From: Nocardia sp.
Lineage (GTDB): Bacteria; Actinomycetota; Actinomycetes; Mycobacteriales; Mycobacteriaceae
Length of the DNA: 5,816 nucleotides
Assembly: GCA_017354515.1 (NCBI GenBank)
Contig: JAFMQT010000023.1
Location: forward strand, 13,456-19,271
Direction of reading: 5' to 3'
Shown here piece by piece: positions 1 to 5,816 of this stretch. The notes under the pieces are model-generated. The model was not told the DNA's origin and ran no database searches. It was given only the letters and a program-made list of their open reading frames with translations. The translations under genes and the position numbers were made by a program. Positions within the stretch are counted from its first letter, which is position 1. Each line of letters opens with the position of its first letter.

Positions 1-522
1 CAGCAGGTGCTTGGTAAGGCTGTCCCAGCCCGCCGGGGCGAACCCGCAGCCGAATTTCCGCGCCACCGCGCCGTCGAAATTGCGGTCGGTCAAATACTTT
101 CGTGCGGCCGCGGCCTCCGGCTCGCGCAGCTGCGCCTGATAGAACTCGTGCGCGGCGGCATTGGCCGCGACCAGCCTCGAGCGGGTGCCGCGGTCGCGTT
201 GCACCGAGGTACCGCCACCCTCATAGGTGAGCCGGTAACCGATCCGGTCGGCGAGCTGTTCGACCGCCTCCACGAAGCCGACATGTTCGATCTTCTGCAG
301 GAATGCGAAGACATCGCCGCTCTCCCCGCAGCCGAAGCAGTGAAAATGGCTGTGGTTCGGCCGGACATGGAAGGACGGCGATTTCTCGTCATGGAACGGG
401 CACAGCCCCTTCAGCGAATCCGCACCCGCGCGTTTGAGCGCCACATATTCGCCGACGACATCCTCGATGCGCACGCGTTCACGTATTGCCGCGATATCGC
501 GATCCGGGAGTCGACCAGCCAC
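1..522 (-). CDS. dnaG: DNA primase DnaG, N-terminal part (runs off the window)
   Basis: DnaG synthesises the short RNA primers for leading- and lagging-strand DNA replication and works with the replicative helicase at the fork. Only the first 174 codons are visible; the catalytic TOPRIM domain and helicase-binding C-terminus lie beyond base 1. The visible part holds the complete CHC2 zinc-binding domain: Cys41, His44, Cys62 and Cys65 in the contexts LCPFHDEKSPSF and FHCFGCGESGD. It is followed by the EAVEQLADRIGY segment and the start of the catalytic core (CGFAPAGWDSLTKHL near residue 170). I chose the GTG at 522 because it gives VAGRLPDRDIAAIRERV, which matches the usual actinobacterial N-terminus in length. 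A GTG at 546 is also in frame but would add an atypical octapeptide. The Shine-Dalgarno sequence is weak. The gene lies 66 bases after dgt and is probably co-transcribed with it. The identity is certain; the exact start is likely. Confidence 0.97.
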   Translation of the reverse strand, partial: MAGRLPDRDIAAIRERVRIEDVVGEYVALKRAGADSLKGLCPFHDEKSPSFHVRPNHSHFHCFGCGESGDVFAFLQKIEHVGFVEAVEQLADRIGYRLTYEGGGTSVQRDRGTRSRLVAANAAAHEFYQAQLREPEAAAARKYLTDRNFDGAVARKFGCGFAPAGWDSLTKHLL

Positions 523-588
523 GGCACCCGAGTCTAGCCGCGCCACCCCACCGCGCCCTACTCCGTGCTCCCTGCCCCCCTGACCCGC
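523..588 (-). other. G-rich dgt-dnaG intercistronic spacer
   Basis: The 66-base gap between the dgt stop and the dnaG GTG is very G-rich on the transcribed-sense strand. It has runs of 3, 6, 3, 3 and 4 guanines within about 45 bases (between roughly 541 and 587). The loops are 3, 2, 11 and 6 bases, so it falls just outside the strict G-quadruplex pattern because of the 11-base loop. I see no U-tract terminator and no convincing promoter. It may fold in the mRNA or may simply be compositionally biased. Confidence 0.3.
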
Positions 589-1851
589 TCATGTGGCGGC
601 AATACGCTCCAGCCGGCTCTCGGTGCAGGAGGCGATCTGGTCGACGATCACCCGCACCCGCGCGGCATCGTCGGCGGCGGCCTCCCACCACGGCAGCAGG
701 ATCCGGTCCAGGCCGTACGGCGCCTGCACCATCAGCCGTTCGGCGACCGAGCGGATGCGTTCGCGCTGTTCGGCCTGCCGCCGGTGGTGTGCGGGATCGG
801 ACATCACGTAGCGCAACGCAACCGTTTTCAGCAGCGCCACCTCCGCGGCGACCAGGGACGGGACCTCGAGGTCGGCACCGTAGCGGCACAGCGACCGAAC
901 CGGCCGGGCCGATCGGGTGGCCTCGACCGCGGCGGTCGCGAACCGGCCGACCAGATCGCTGGTCAGTCGTTTCAGCGCCACCGAGGAACGCAGACTACCG
1001 TCGTAGGCGGCCGCGTCGGCGATCACCCGCAACTCGGACAGTCGGGCCGCCGCGGCGATCAGATCGTCGGCGGACAGGTCGTGATGATTGCGCTGTCCGA
1101 GTTCGGCCAGGGCGGCCTGCTCCCCCGGATCCGACAGGGCGCGCAGGTCGATCCGACCGGCGATCACCCCGTCCTCCACATCGTGCACCGAGTAGGCGAC
1201 GTCGTCGGCCCAGTCCATGACCTGTGATTCCAGGCACTGCCGACCCTCCGGCGCGGACTTGCGCACCCAGTTCAGCCGGTCCAGGTCGTCGGCATAGGCG
1301 CCGAACTTCGTTCCGGAACCCGTTCTGCCCCAAGGGTATTTGATACTGGCGTCGAGCGCCGCACGGCTCAGGTTCAGGCCATAACTCTGCCCGGCGGCGT
1401 CGAAGACCTTCGGTTCCAGCCGGGTCAGGATGCGCAGGTTCTGAGCATTGCCCTCGAATCCGCCGTAGGCGTCGGCGAACTGATCCAGCGCGCGCTCACC
1501 GTTGTGGCCGTAGGGCGGGTGCCCGATATCGTGGGCCATCCCGGCCAGATCCACCAGATCCGGATCACAGCCCAGCCCCTCGGCGATACTGCGCCCGATC
1601 TGGGCGACCTCGAGGGAGTGGGTGAGCCGGGTGCGCGGGGTGTCACCTTCGCGCGGACCCATCACCTGGGTCTTGTCGGCCAGGCGCCGCAGCGCCGCCG
1701 AATGCAATACCCGCGCCCGGTCCCGGGCGAAGGCACTACGCCGCGCCGGGGCCCGCGACCAGTGCAAACCCGCTGTGGGAGCGGTCTCGGGCACCATGCG
1801 CTCGCGGTCGGATTCCGGATAGGCGCACTCCCGGACGGCCTCAGCGCTCAT
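589..1851 (-). CDS. dgt: Deoxyguanosinetriphosphate triphosphohydrolase (HD-domain dNTPase)
   Basis: Dgt hydrolyses dGTP, and in many bacteria other dNTPs, to the deoxynucleoside plus tripolyphosphate, so it tunes the dNTP pool. The 420-residue protein begins MSAEAVREC. It carries the typical RDRARVLHSAALRRLADKTQ segment (about 43-62), then the HD metal site: His78 in RTRLTHSLEVAQIGR and His107-Asp108 in MAHDIGHPPYGHNGERALD. The third-motif aspartate is probably Asp217 in VMDWADDVAYSVHDVEDG. The C-terminal third (SVALKRLTSDLVGRF onward, with MSDPAHHRRQ and DQIASCTESRLERI) matches the phosphohydrolase-associated region of the family. The length is close to mycobacterial Dgt and shorter than the roughly 500-residue E. 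coli enzyme. The frame stays open upstream, but the ATG at 1851 fits homologues and sits four bases after the ydcF-like stop. dnaG follows directly. All catalytic residues appear intact. Confidence 0.95.
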   Translation of the reverse strand: MSAEAVRECAYPESDRERMVPETAPTAGLHWSRAPARRSAFARDRARVLHSAALRRLADKTQVMGPREGDTPRTRLTHSLEVAQIGRSIAEGLGCDPDLVDLAGMAHDIGHPPYGHNGERALDQFADAYGGFEGNAQNLRILTRLEPKVFDAAGQSYGLNLSRAALDASIKYPWGRTGSGTKFGAYADDLDRLNWVRKSAPEGRQCLESQVMDWADDVAYSVHDVEDGVIAGRIDLRALSDPGEQAALAELGQRNHHDLSADDLIAAAARLSELRVIADAAAYDGSLRSSVALKRLTSDLVGRFATAAVEATRSARPVRSLCRYGADLEVPSLVAAEVALLKTVALRYVMSDPAHHRRQAEQRERIRSVAERLMVQAPYGLDRILLPWWEAAADDAARVRVIVDQIASCTESRLERIAAT

Positions 1852-1865
1852 CGTCCTATTGCTCC
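1852..1865 (-). promoter_or_regulatory. Candidate ribosome binding site of dgt inside the end of the upstream gene
   Basis: Reading the minus strand toward the dgt ATG, GGAG (1865-1862) lies 10 bases upstream and AGGA (1857-1854) only 2 bases upstream. GGAG falls in the last sense codons of the ydcF-like gene and AGGA overlaps its TAG stop. Either way, ribosomes finishing the upstream gene would pass over the dgt initiation site, which points to translational coupling. Which of the two is used cannot be decided from sequence alone. Confidence 0.5.
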
Positions 1866-2554
1866 GCGGTGTGTTTGAAGTCGTCGGAGAAGTGGGTGAG
1901 CTGATACCACAGCAGCGCGCCGGTTTCGCGGGTGATGCCGTGGAATTGGGATTCGCGGGTGTAGACCGACGGGCCGGTCCGGGTGGGTGCGGTCCAGGCG
2001 TCGAGCCCGTTGTCGGCCGCCATCGTCCGGGTGCGCAGCGAATGCCACGGATCACTCACCAGCGCGGCCGAATTCAGCTGCCGGGCACTCATCGCCACCG
2101 AGACCGCCTCGATGCTCTTCAGCGTGTCCGAACCGGTCTCCACCGCCAGCACATGGTTGGCCGGAACACCCTTGCTCTGCAGGTATTTCTTACCCGCGGC
2201 GGCCTCGGTGTAGTTGTCCCCGACCTGTTTCCCGCCGACCGTGATGATCAGCGGCGCGACACCGCTGCGGTACAGGTGGTAGGCCTGGCCGAGGCGGGCG
2301 GCGAACACCGGGGACGGGGTGCCGTTGTACTGCGCGGCGCCGAGCACCACGATCGCGTCCGCGCGGGAGTAGTCGTCGATACGGGCCACCTGCCACACCC
2401 GGAACGCGGTACCCCCGACCAGTACCACCGACATCAAGAGGACACCAGCGATCACCCGGCCCACCCATTGAGCGAACGACGCGCCGCGACGCGCCCGCCG
2501 GGGACCCGTGGAACGAATACGGACGGGTTCGGGTCGGGTCAGGGCCGTAGGCAT
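1856..2554 (-). CDS. YdcF/SanA-like DUF218 protein with an N-terminal membrane anchor
   Basis: This is a DUF218 (YdcF/SanA/ElyC-type) protein of 232 residues; no biochemical activity is firmly established for most of the family, though SanA and ElyC are linked to cell-envelope integrity. A basic tail (residues 7-23, with GPRRARRG) precedes one hydrophobic helix at about 31-51. By the positive-inside rule this places the C-terminal domain outside the membrane. The DUF218 core follows: ADAIVVLGAAQYNGTPSPVF (65-84), then RLGQAYHLYRSGVAPLIITV with a GGK turn (107-109), Glu117 in NYTEAAAGKKYL, ETGSDTLKSIEA (139-150), and VSDPWHSLRTRTMA (166-179). I chose the ATG at 2554 because upstream in-frame GTGs (2581, 2653) add an arginine-rich stretch unlike the family. 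The gene lies 77 bases after the hydrolase gene and four bases before dgt. The family call is firm; the role is unknown, and a cell-wall or envelope function is only inference. Confidence 0.88.
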   Translation of the reverse strand: MPTALTRPEPVRIRSTGPRRARRGASFAQWVGRVIAGVLLMSVVLVGGTAFRVWQVARIDDYSRADAIVVLGAAQYNGTPSPVFAARLGQAYHLYRSGVAPLIITVGGKQVGDNYTEAAAGKKYLQSKGVPANHVLAVETGSDTLKSIEAVSVAMSARQLNSAALVSDPWHSLRTRTMAADNGLDAWTAPTRTGPSVYTRESQFHGITRETGALLWYQLTHFSDDFKHTAEQ

Positions 2555-2631
2555 GTCCCGAGTGTGCCAGCGCTCGGTCACATCCCGATTGCGACGCACG
2601 GACGCGGGACCGTCGATGCCCGGATGCGGTC

Positions 2632-3309
2632 TCACCAACCGCGTTGCCGCCACTGCTGCAGCTGCGGACGTTCGGCACCGAGTGTCGTGTCGTCTCCGTG
2701 GCCGGGATAGATGACCGTCTCGTCGCCGAAGCGATCGAACAGTTTGGTGGTGACGTCGCGGTACAGCGAGTCGAAATCCTCGGGTGAACCGGTCTTGCCC
2801 ACCCCACCGGGAAACAGGCAGTCCCCGGTGAAGACGTGGGTGCGGCCACCACCGTCCTCGAGCACCAGCGCCACCGACCCCGGCGTATGACCGGCCAGGT
2901 GGACGACCTCGAATGCCAGTTCGCCCACCGAGACCGAATCACCCTCGGCCAGTAGATGATCCGGGCGCACGGGCAGCGGCTCGGCGTCGAGCGGGTGCGC
3001 GGCGGTCGGGACGCCGGTGTCGGCGACGACCGCGCTCAGCGCCTGCCAGTGGTCGAAGTGCTGATGTGTGGTGACGAGCAGTTTCAACTGCTCGGGCACC
3101 TCCTGATCCAGCAGCGCGAGGATGCGCTCGGATTCGTTGGCGGCGTCGATCAGGAGCGCATCGCCGGTGGCGGTGTCCTGCACCAGGTACACGTTGTTGT
3201 TCATACCGCCGACCGCCATCTTCACGATGCGGGCACCCGGCACATCCCGCTGCTGCGGATTCGAGCCCGGTTCGACATGTCCCGTATAGGGGATATCCAG
3301 CGTGATCAC
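2632..3309 (-). CDS. Metallo-beta-lactamase-fold hydrolase, glyoxalase-II-like
   Basis: This 225-residue cytoplasmic protein belongs to the metallo-beta-lactamase superfamily and looks most like small glyoxalase-II/thioester-hydrolase-type members. The full two-metal site is visible: His82, His84, Asp86 and His87 in TTHQHFDHW, His141 in HLAGHTPGS, Asp163 in FTGDCLFPGG, and His204 in VIYPGHGDDT. The conserved GGMNNNVYLV strand (34-43) and LLIDAANE (52-59) precede the first motif. There is no signal peptide, which argues against a periplasmic beta-lactamase. The real substrate is unknown; a glutathione-based glyoxalase is unlikely in an actinobacterium, so another thiol ester or an unrelated ester is possible. 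The GTG at 3309 gives MITLDIPYTGHVEPG, a natural N-terminus for this group. A longer start at 3378 would add an arginine-rich leader and is less likely. No ribosome binding site precedes 3309 (see the promoter entry). Confidence 0.9.
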   Translation of the reverse strand: MITLDIPYTGHVEPGSNPQQRDVPGARIVKMAVGGMNNNVYLVQDTATGDALLIDAANESERILALLDQEVPEQLKLLVTTHQHFDHWQALSAVVADTGVPTAAHPLDAEPLPVRPDHLLAEGDSVSVGELAFEVVHLAGHTPGSVALVLEDGGGRTHVFTGDCLFPGGVGKTGSPEDFDSLYRDVTTKLFDRFGDETVIYPGHGDDTTLGAERPQLQQWRQRGW

Positions 3310-3316
3310 GATGTCG

Positions 3317-3322
3317 ATGGTA
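3317..3322 (-). promoter_or_regulatory. Candidate -10 element of a leaderless promoter for the hydrolase gene
   Basis: On the minus strand the hexamer TACCAT, which fits the actinobacterial TANNNT pattern, ends exactly seven bases before the GTG at 3309. Transcription would then begin at or next to the start codon. This agrees with the lack of any Shine-Dalgarno sequence upstream of that GTG. I see no good -35 hexamer at 16-18 bases and no TGN extension, so the call rests on the -10 element and spacing alone. Confidence 0.4.
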
Positions 3323-3387
3323 GCGATTGTGCGCCCGCGGCGGCGGCTCGAACGTCCGCACGGGGTGCGTCTGTGCACTATCGGCCC

Positions 3388-3993
3388 TCACAACCAGCCG
3401 AGGCGCTCGGCGGTGCGGACCGCTTGGGCGCGGTTGTGAGCGCCGGTCTTGCCGATCGCCGCCGACAGGTGGTTGCGCACCGTCCCCTCGGACAGGTGCA
3501 GGCGGCCGGCGATCACCGTCGCGGTGGCGCCGTCGGCGGCCTCGGCCAGGACCTCACGTTCACGGGCGGTCAGCGGCGAATTCCCGGCGGTGAGGGTTTC
3601 GGCGGCCAGCGCCGGATCCACCACACGCAATCCCATATGAACCCGCCGGACGGCATCGGCCAGCTCGCGGGCGGGTGTGTCCTTCACGACGAAACCGTCC
3701 GCTCCCGCGTCGATGGCCCGGCGCAGATAACCGGGACGGCCGAAGGTCGTCACCATCAGGATGCGCAGCCCGGAAAAGTCGCGCCGGAGCCGCTCGGCCA
3801 CCGAAATGCCGTCCATACCAGGCATTTCCACATCCAGCAGCACCACATCGGGCTGATTGGCCCGGACCGCGTCCTCGACCTCGTCGCCGCGTCCGACCTC
3901 GGCCACCACATCCAGATCCGATTCCAGGTCCAGCAGCGCCGCCAGCGCACCGCGCACCAGTGCCTGATCGTCGGCGATCAGTAATCGGATCAT
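3388..3993 (-). CDS. NarL/FixJ-family response regulator (receiver plus LuxR-type HTH)
   Basis: This 201-residue transcription factor is the partner of the kinase encoded immediately upstream. The receiver domain (about 1-118) has the acidic pair Asp8-Asp9 in LLIADDQALVRG, the phosphoacceptor Asp54 in VVLLDVEMPGMDG, the switch threonine Thr82 in MVTTFGRPGY, and Lys104 in FVVKDTPA. A short linker leads to a LuxR-type helix-turn-helix (about 139-201): SPLTAREREVLAEAADG, then the recognition helix in LHLSEGTVRNHLSAAIGKTG. The ATG at 3993 overlaps the kinase stop as ATGA, which indicates translational coupling; an upstream open frame is a shadow of the kinase. Regulators of this layout usually activate the adjacent transporter operon; that is inference here. 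Codon 4 is TTA, a rare leucine codon in such genomes. The phosphorelay and DNA-binding residues all look intact. Confidence 0.94.
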   Translation of the reverse strand: MIRLLIADDQALVRGALAALLDLESDLDVVAEVGRGDEVEDAVRANQPDVVLLDVEMPGMDGISVAERLRRDFSGLRILMVTTFGRPGYLRRAIDAGADGFVVKDTPARELADAVRRVHMGLRVVDPALAAETLTAGNSPLTAREREVLAEAADGATATVIAGRLHLSEGTVRNHLSAAIGKTGAHNRAQAVRTAERLGWL

Positions 3994-5216
3994 CGAGCAC
4001 ACCCCGGTCTCTTGTGTGGTTGGTCCGCTGCAGCGCGCGGGAATTCGGCGACGATCGACAAACCACCGCCGCCCGGCGTCTGGACGGCGAGCCGCCCCCC
4101 GGCCGCGCGGACACGTTCGCGCAAGCCGGTCAGCCCGGAGCCCGAGCACGTACCCGAGCCGGTCAATCCTGTTCCGTCGTCGCGGATTTCGATCCGGTCG
4201 GCATCCACCCGGATCCAGCAGCGGCGGGCCCGGCTGTGGCGGACCACATTGGTGATCGCTTCGCGCACCACCCAGCCGAAGGTTTCCGAGTGCCGATCCG
4301 GCAGCCGCGCCGGATCGGGTAGTTCTGCGTGGATGGCGGCGGCATCCAACGCAGTTCGCGCGGTGGCAAGTTCGCCGGCCAGGGATACCTCGCGCAGTCC
4401 GCCGACGGTGTCGCGCACCCCGGCCAGCGCTTCGCGCGCCAGCCGCTCCAGATCGGCCAGTTCCCGCGCCGCTCCCGCCGGATCCGACTCCAGCAACCGC
4501 TGTGCCAGTTCGGTTTTCACGGTGATCACGGTCAGCGAATGGCCCAGGATGTCGTGGACGTCGCGCGCCACCCGGTTACGTTCCTCGACGATCTCCAGTT
4601 CACTGCGCTGCCGGCGAGCCAGCTCCCGCAACTCCATCTGACGCATACCGAGCTGCCGGCCGACCCACATGGCGATCGGGATGATGATCAGGAACTTCGG
4701 GGCATTACCGAGGTGCAGCGACGGTATCGCCTCCACGCCCAGGGTGCCAATGACCGTGGCGGCCACCACCGCCCCCGATTTCTTCGTGGGCAGAATGAAC
4801 ACCGCCGCGCACGGGACGTAGAGGAGCGTACCGAGCGCCTGGGCGCCCAGGACCGCGGTGAGCGCGGCCCCCAGACCCGCCATCGCGGCCAGCACGGCCC
4901 AGCGCGGCCATTCGGCGGTGATGACTCCCGCGTCCGCCGGATGTTCCCAATCCGGTTGACGCAACGGACCGAAACACGAGGCGATCAGCACCCCGAACAG
5001 GACCAGGCCCACGGCTGCGATGACACCGTCGACTGCCCTGCCGTGCTGCCAGCGCGAAACCACCGGACCGATCAGATAGAACAACCAGGCCAGCGCCATC
5101 ATGGCGCCGACGAAGGTGCGCGAGGCGCGCCGGTACGCTCCGCCGGAGGGACCACCGACCATCCGGTCCATGAGCTCCCGAAACGATATGCCGAGTGCGG
5201 TTGTGTGCAGCATCAT
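3990..5216 (-). CDS. DesK-like membrane sensor histidine kinase (HisKA_3 family)
   Basis: This 408-residue sensor kinase autophosphorylates and passes the phosphate to the regulator encoded next to it. The N-terminal half is membrane-embedded, with hydrophobic segments at about 35-53, 63-81, 107-123, 125-142, 148-164 and 174-186 and no large extracellular domain. A stimulus within or at the membrane, or sensing through the transporter, is therefore plausible. A short helical linker (187-210, rich in Arg and Glu) leads to the HisKA_3 box: His221 in EERNRVARDVHDILGHSLTV. The ATPase part has Asn323 in VVREAITNVVRHS, the DDGTG motif at 346-350, and GSGLTGLRERV at 359-369. Two tandem ATG codons (5216 and 5213) begin the frame; spacing to the GGGGAGGG site slightly favours 5213. 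The gene follows the permease by 75 bases and overlaps the regulator by four. All catalytic motifs are present; the signal is unknown. Confidence 0.94.
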   Translation of the reverse strand: MMLHTTALGISFRELMDRMVGGPSGGAYRRASRTFVGAMMALAWLFYLIGPVVSRWQHGRAVDGVIAAVGLVLFGVLIASCFGPLRQPDWEHPADAGVITAEWPRWAVLAAMAGLGAALTAVLGAQALGTLLYVPCAAVFILPTKKSGAVVAATVIGTLGVEAIPSLHLGNAPKFLIIIPIAMWVGRQLGMRQMELRELARRQRSELEIVEERNRVARDVHDILGHSLTVITVKTELAQRLLESDPAGAARELADLERLAREALAGVRDTVGGLREVSLAGELATARTALDAAAIHAELPDPARLPDRHSETFGWVVREAITNVVRHSRARRCWIRVDADRIEIRDDGTGLTGSGTCSGSGLTGLRERVRAAGGRLAVQTPGGGGLSIVAEFPRAAADQPHKRPGCAR

Positions 5217-5224
5217 CCCTCCCC
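5217..5224 (-). promoter_or_regulatory. Ribosome binding site of the histidine kinase
   Basis: The minus strand reads GGGGAGGG directly against tandem ATG ATG. The GGAG core is 3 bases from the first ATG (5216) and 6 bases from the second (5213). The second spacing is closer to the usual optimum, so the true start may be 5213, shortening the protein by one residue. Confidence 0.55.
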
Positions 5225-5252
5225 GGTCCGGGCCCGCCCGATTCCGACGCTA

Positions 5253-5282
5253 CCGCACCGCCCGCTCGAGCCGGCGATGCGG
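5253..5282 (-). terminator. Stem-loop in the permease-kinase gap, possible attenuator
   Basis: Nine bases after the permease stop the minus-strand transcript can form a 10-bp stem (CCGCAUCGCC paired with GGCGGUGCGG) with one G-U wobble and a 10-base loop containing CTCGAG. On the plus strand the wobble becomes a C-A mismatch, so the structure favours the sense transcript. No U-tract follows. It may act as a U-less actinobacterial terminator/attenuator or as an mRNA-stabilising 3' structure for the permease message; the sequence cannot decide. Confidence 0.45.
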
Positions 5283-5291
5283 CAGCGCCGT

Positions 5292-5816
5292 TCAGCGTGC
5301 GGTGTCACGCCGGTACAGCAGCGCCGCGCCGCCGCCGAAGATCGCGGCCCACACCACCACATTGAGCACCGCCAGCAATGCCGATCCGGTGCCGACGGCC
5401 CCGAGCGGGAGCCGGGCCAGGGTGGCCACACCGTTGGTGGGAAATATCCGCGACACCGTCTGGAACCAGCCGTGCAGCGGCATGAACAGCCCGCCCGCGA
5501 AGGCCAGCAGCGCCAGCACACCACCGAGGATCTGCATAACGTTCTCCGAGGGCAGCAGGTAGCCCATGAACAGGCCGAAGGCCGCGAATACCACCGAGGT
5601 CAGCCAGGCCAGCAGGTAGCACGCCACCCACGCGCCCGGGCTCAGGTGCGCGCCGGTCACCGCACCGGCGATGAAAACGGCGGTGACCGAAAGTAATCCG
5701 AGCGTCATGGCGCAGATCAGTTTGGTGACGACATACGCGGCCGGACTCAATGGCGTGAGCCGCAGCTGGCGGACCCAGCCGGCCACCCGTTCCACCGCTA
5801 CGGTCGCACCGCCGCT
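5292..5816 (-). CDS. ABC-2 type transporter permease, C-terminal part (runs off the window)
   Basis: These 174 residues are the C-terminal part of an ABC-2 family membrane permease; the N-terminal part lies beyond 5816. The frame is open to the window edge, and an internal GTG at 5795 is not the start because the family signature straddles it. The cytoplasmic ERVAGWVRQLRLTPLSP loop (residues 9-25 of the visible part) is the coupling segment typical of ABC-2 permeases. It is followed by hydrophobic segments at about 28-53, 62-88, 94-114 and 145-168, with PSENVMQILGG and FPTNGVATLARLPLG between them and a basic end (YRRDTAR). Such permeases pair with a separate ATPase to export drugs, peptides or lipids; the substrate cannot be read here. 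The kinase/regulator pair downstream suggests stimulus-dependent expression. One codon (5694-5696) is the rare TTA. Confidence 0.9.
   Translation of the reverse strand, partial: SGGATVAVERVAGWVRQLRLTPLSPAAYVVTKLICAMTLGLLSVTAVFIAGAVTGAHLSPGAWVACYLLAWLTSVVFAAFGLFMGYLLPSENVMQILGGVLALLAFAGGLFMPLHGWFQTVSRIFPTNGVATLARLPLGAVGTGSALLAVLNVVVWAAIFGGGAALLYRRDTAR

Noticed and set aside
486..1227. Overlapping plus-strand frames opposite dgt
   Set aside because: They are low-complexity Arg/Pro-rich or Gly-rich products antisense to intact dgt; composition artefacts.
2555..2631. Possible promoter between the hydrolase and the ydcF-like gene
   Set aside because: No convincing -10/-35 pair or inverted repeat was found in the 77-base gap; read-through from the hydrolase gene is simpler.
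2790..2810. A GGVGKTG segment in the hydrolase that resembles a Walker A loop
   Set aside because: It lies right after the Asp163 metal motif in a metallo-beta-lactamase fold and lacks the spacing and context of a nucleotide-binding P-loop; it looks like a normal feature of this hydrolase group.
3357..3369. A short inverted repeat (CGCAC, 3-base loop, GTGCG) after the regulator stop
   Set aside because: The stem is only five base pairs with no U-tract or extension, too weak to call a terminator.
2956..3984. A 342-codon plus-strand frame opposite the hydrolase and regulator
   Set aside because: It is antisense to well-supported genes, crosses their intergenic gap, and shows no domain or ribosome binding site.
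4329..5696. A 455-codon open frame on the plus strand opposite the kinase and permease
   Set aside because: It lies antisense to two genes with complete family motifs. Its product is rich in Gln, Arg, His and Gly with no recognisable domain, as expected for a shadow frame in high-GC DNA.

Overview
This window comes from a high-GC actinobacterium. The DnaG N-terminus and the adjacent dgt-dnaG order resemble Mycobacteriales (Nocardia, Rhodococcus, Mycobacterium), and Nocardia is my best guess; this rests on protein resemblance recalled from memory, not on a search. All seven genes I can support lie on the minus strand, so the transcription order runs from high to low coordinates. I see no tRNA, rRNA, CRISPR array, insertion sequence or phage gene, and no gene-free stretch longer than about 80 bases.

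Reading in transcription order, the first block (5816 down to 3388) is a signalling and transport module: the C-terminal part of an ABC-2 type permease (cut by the window edge), a DesK-like membrane histidine kinase, and a NarL/FixJ (LuxR-type) response regulator whose ATG overlaps the kinase stop by four bases (ATGA). The ATPase partner of the permease is not visible and most likely lies just beyond 5816. This layout (ATPase, permease, kinase, regulator) is common in Gram-positive bacteria, and the regulator usually controls its own transporter operon. A hairpin lies in the permease-kinase gap and may set their relative expression. Two rare TTA leucine codons occur in the window, one in the permease and one at codon 4 of the regulator.

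The second block (3309 down to 1) holds a glyoxalase-II-like metallo-beta-lactamase-fold hydrolase, a membrane-anchored DUF218/YdcF-SanA-like protein, the dNTP triphosphohydrolase Dgt, and the start of the DNA primase DnaG. The hydrolase has a possible leaderless promoter. The YdcF-like gene ends four bases before the Dgt start, so these two are probably translationally coupled. Dgt (dNTP pool control) directly upstream of DnaG (primer synthesis) is a known actinobacterial arrangement. The short dgt-dnaG spacer is strikingly G-rich in the transcript.

I found no clearly novel system. The region looks like ordinary chromosomal core sequence next to a common transporter/two-component module. The observations worth a second look are regulatory and small-scale.
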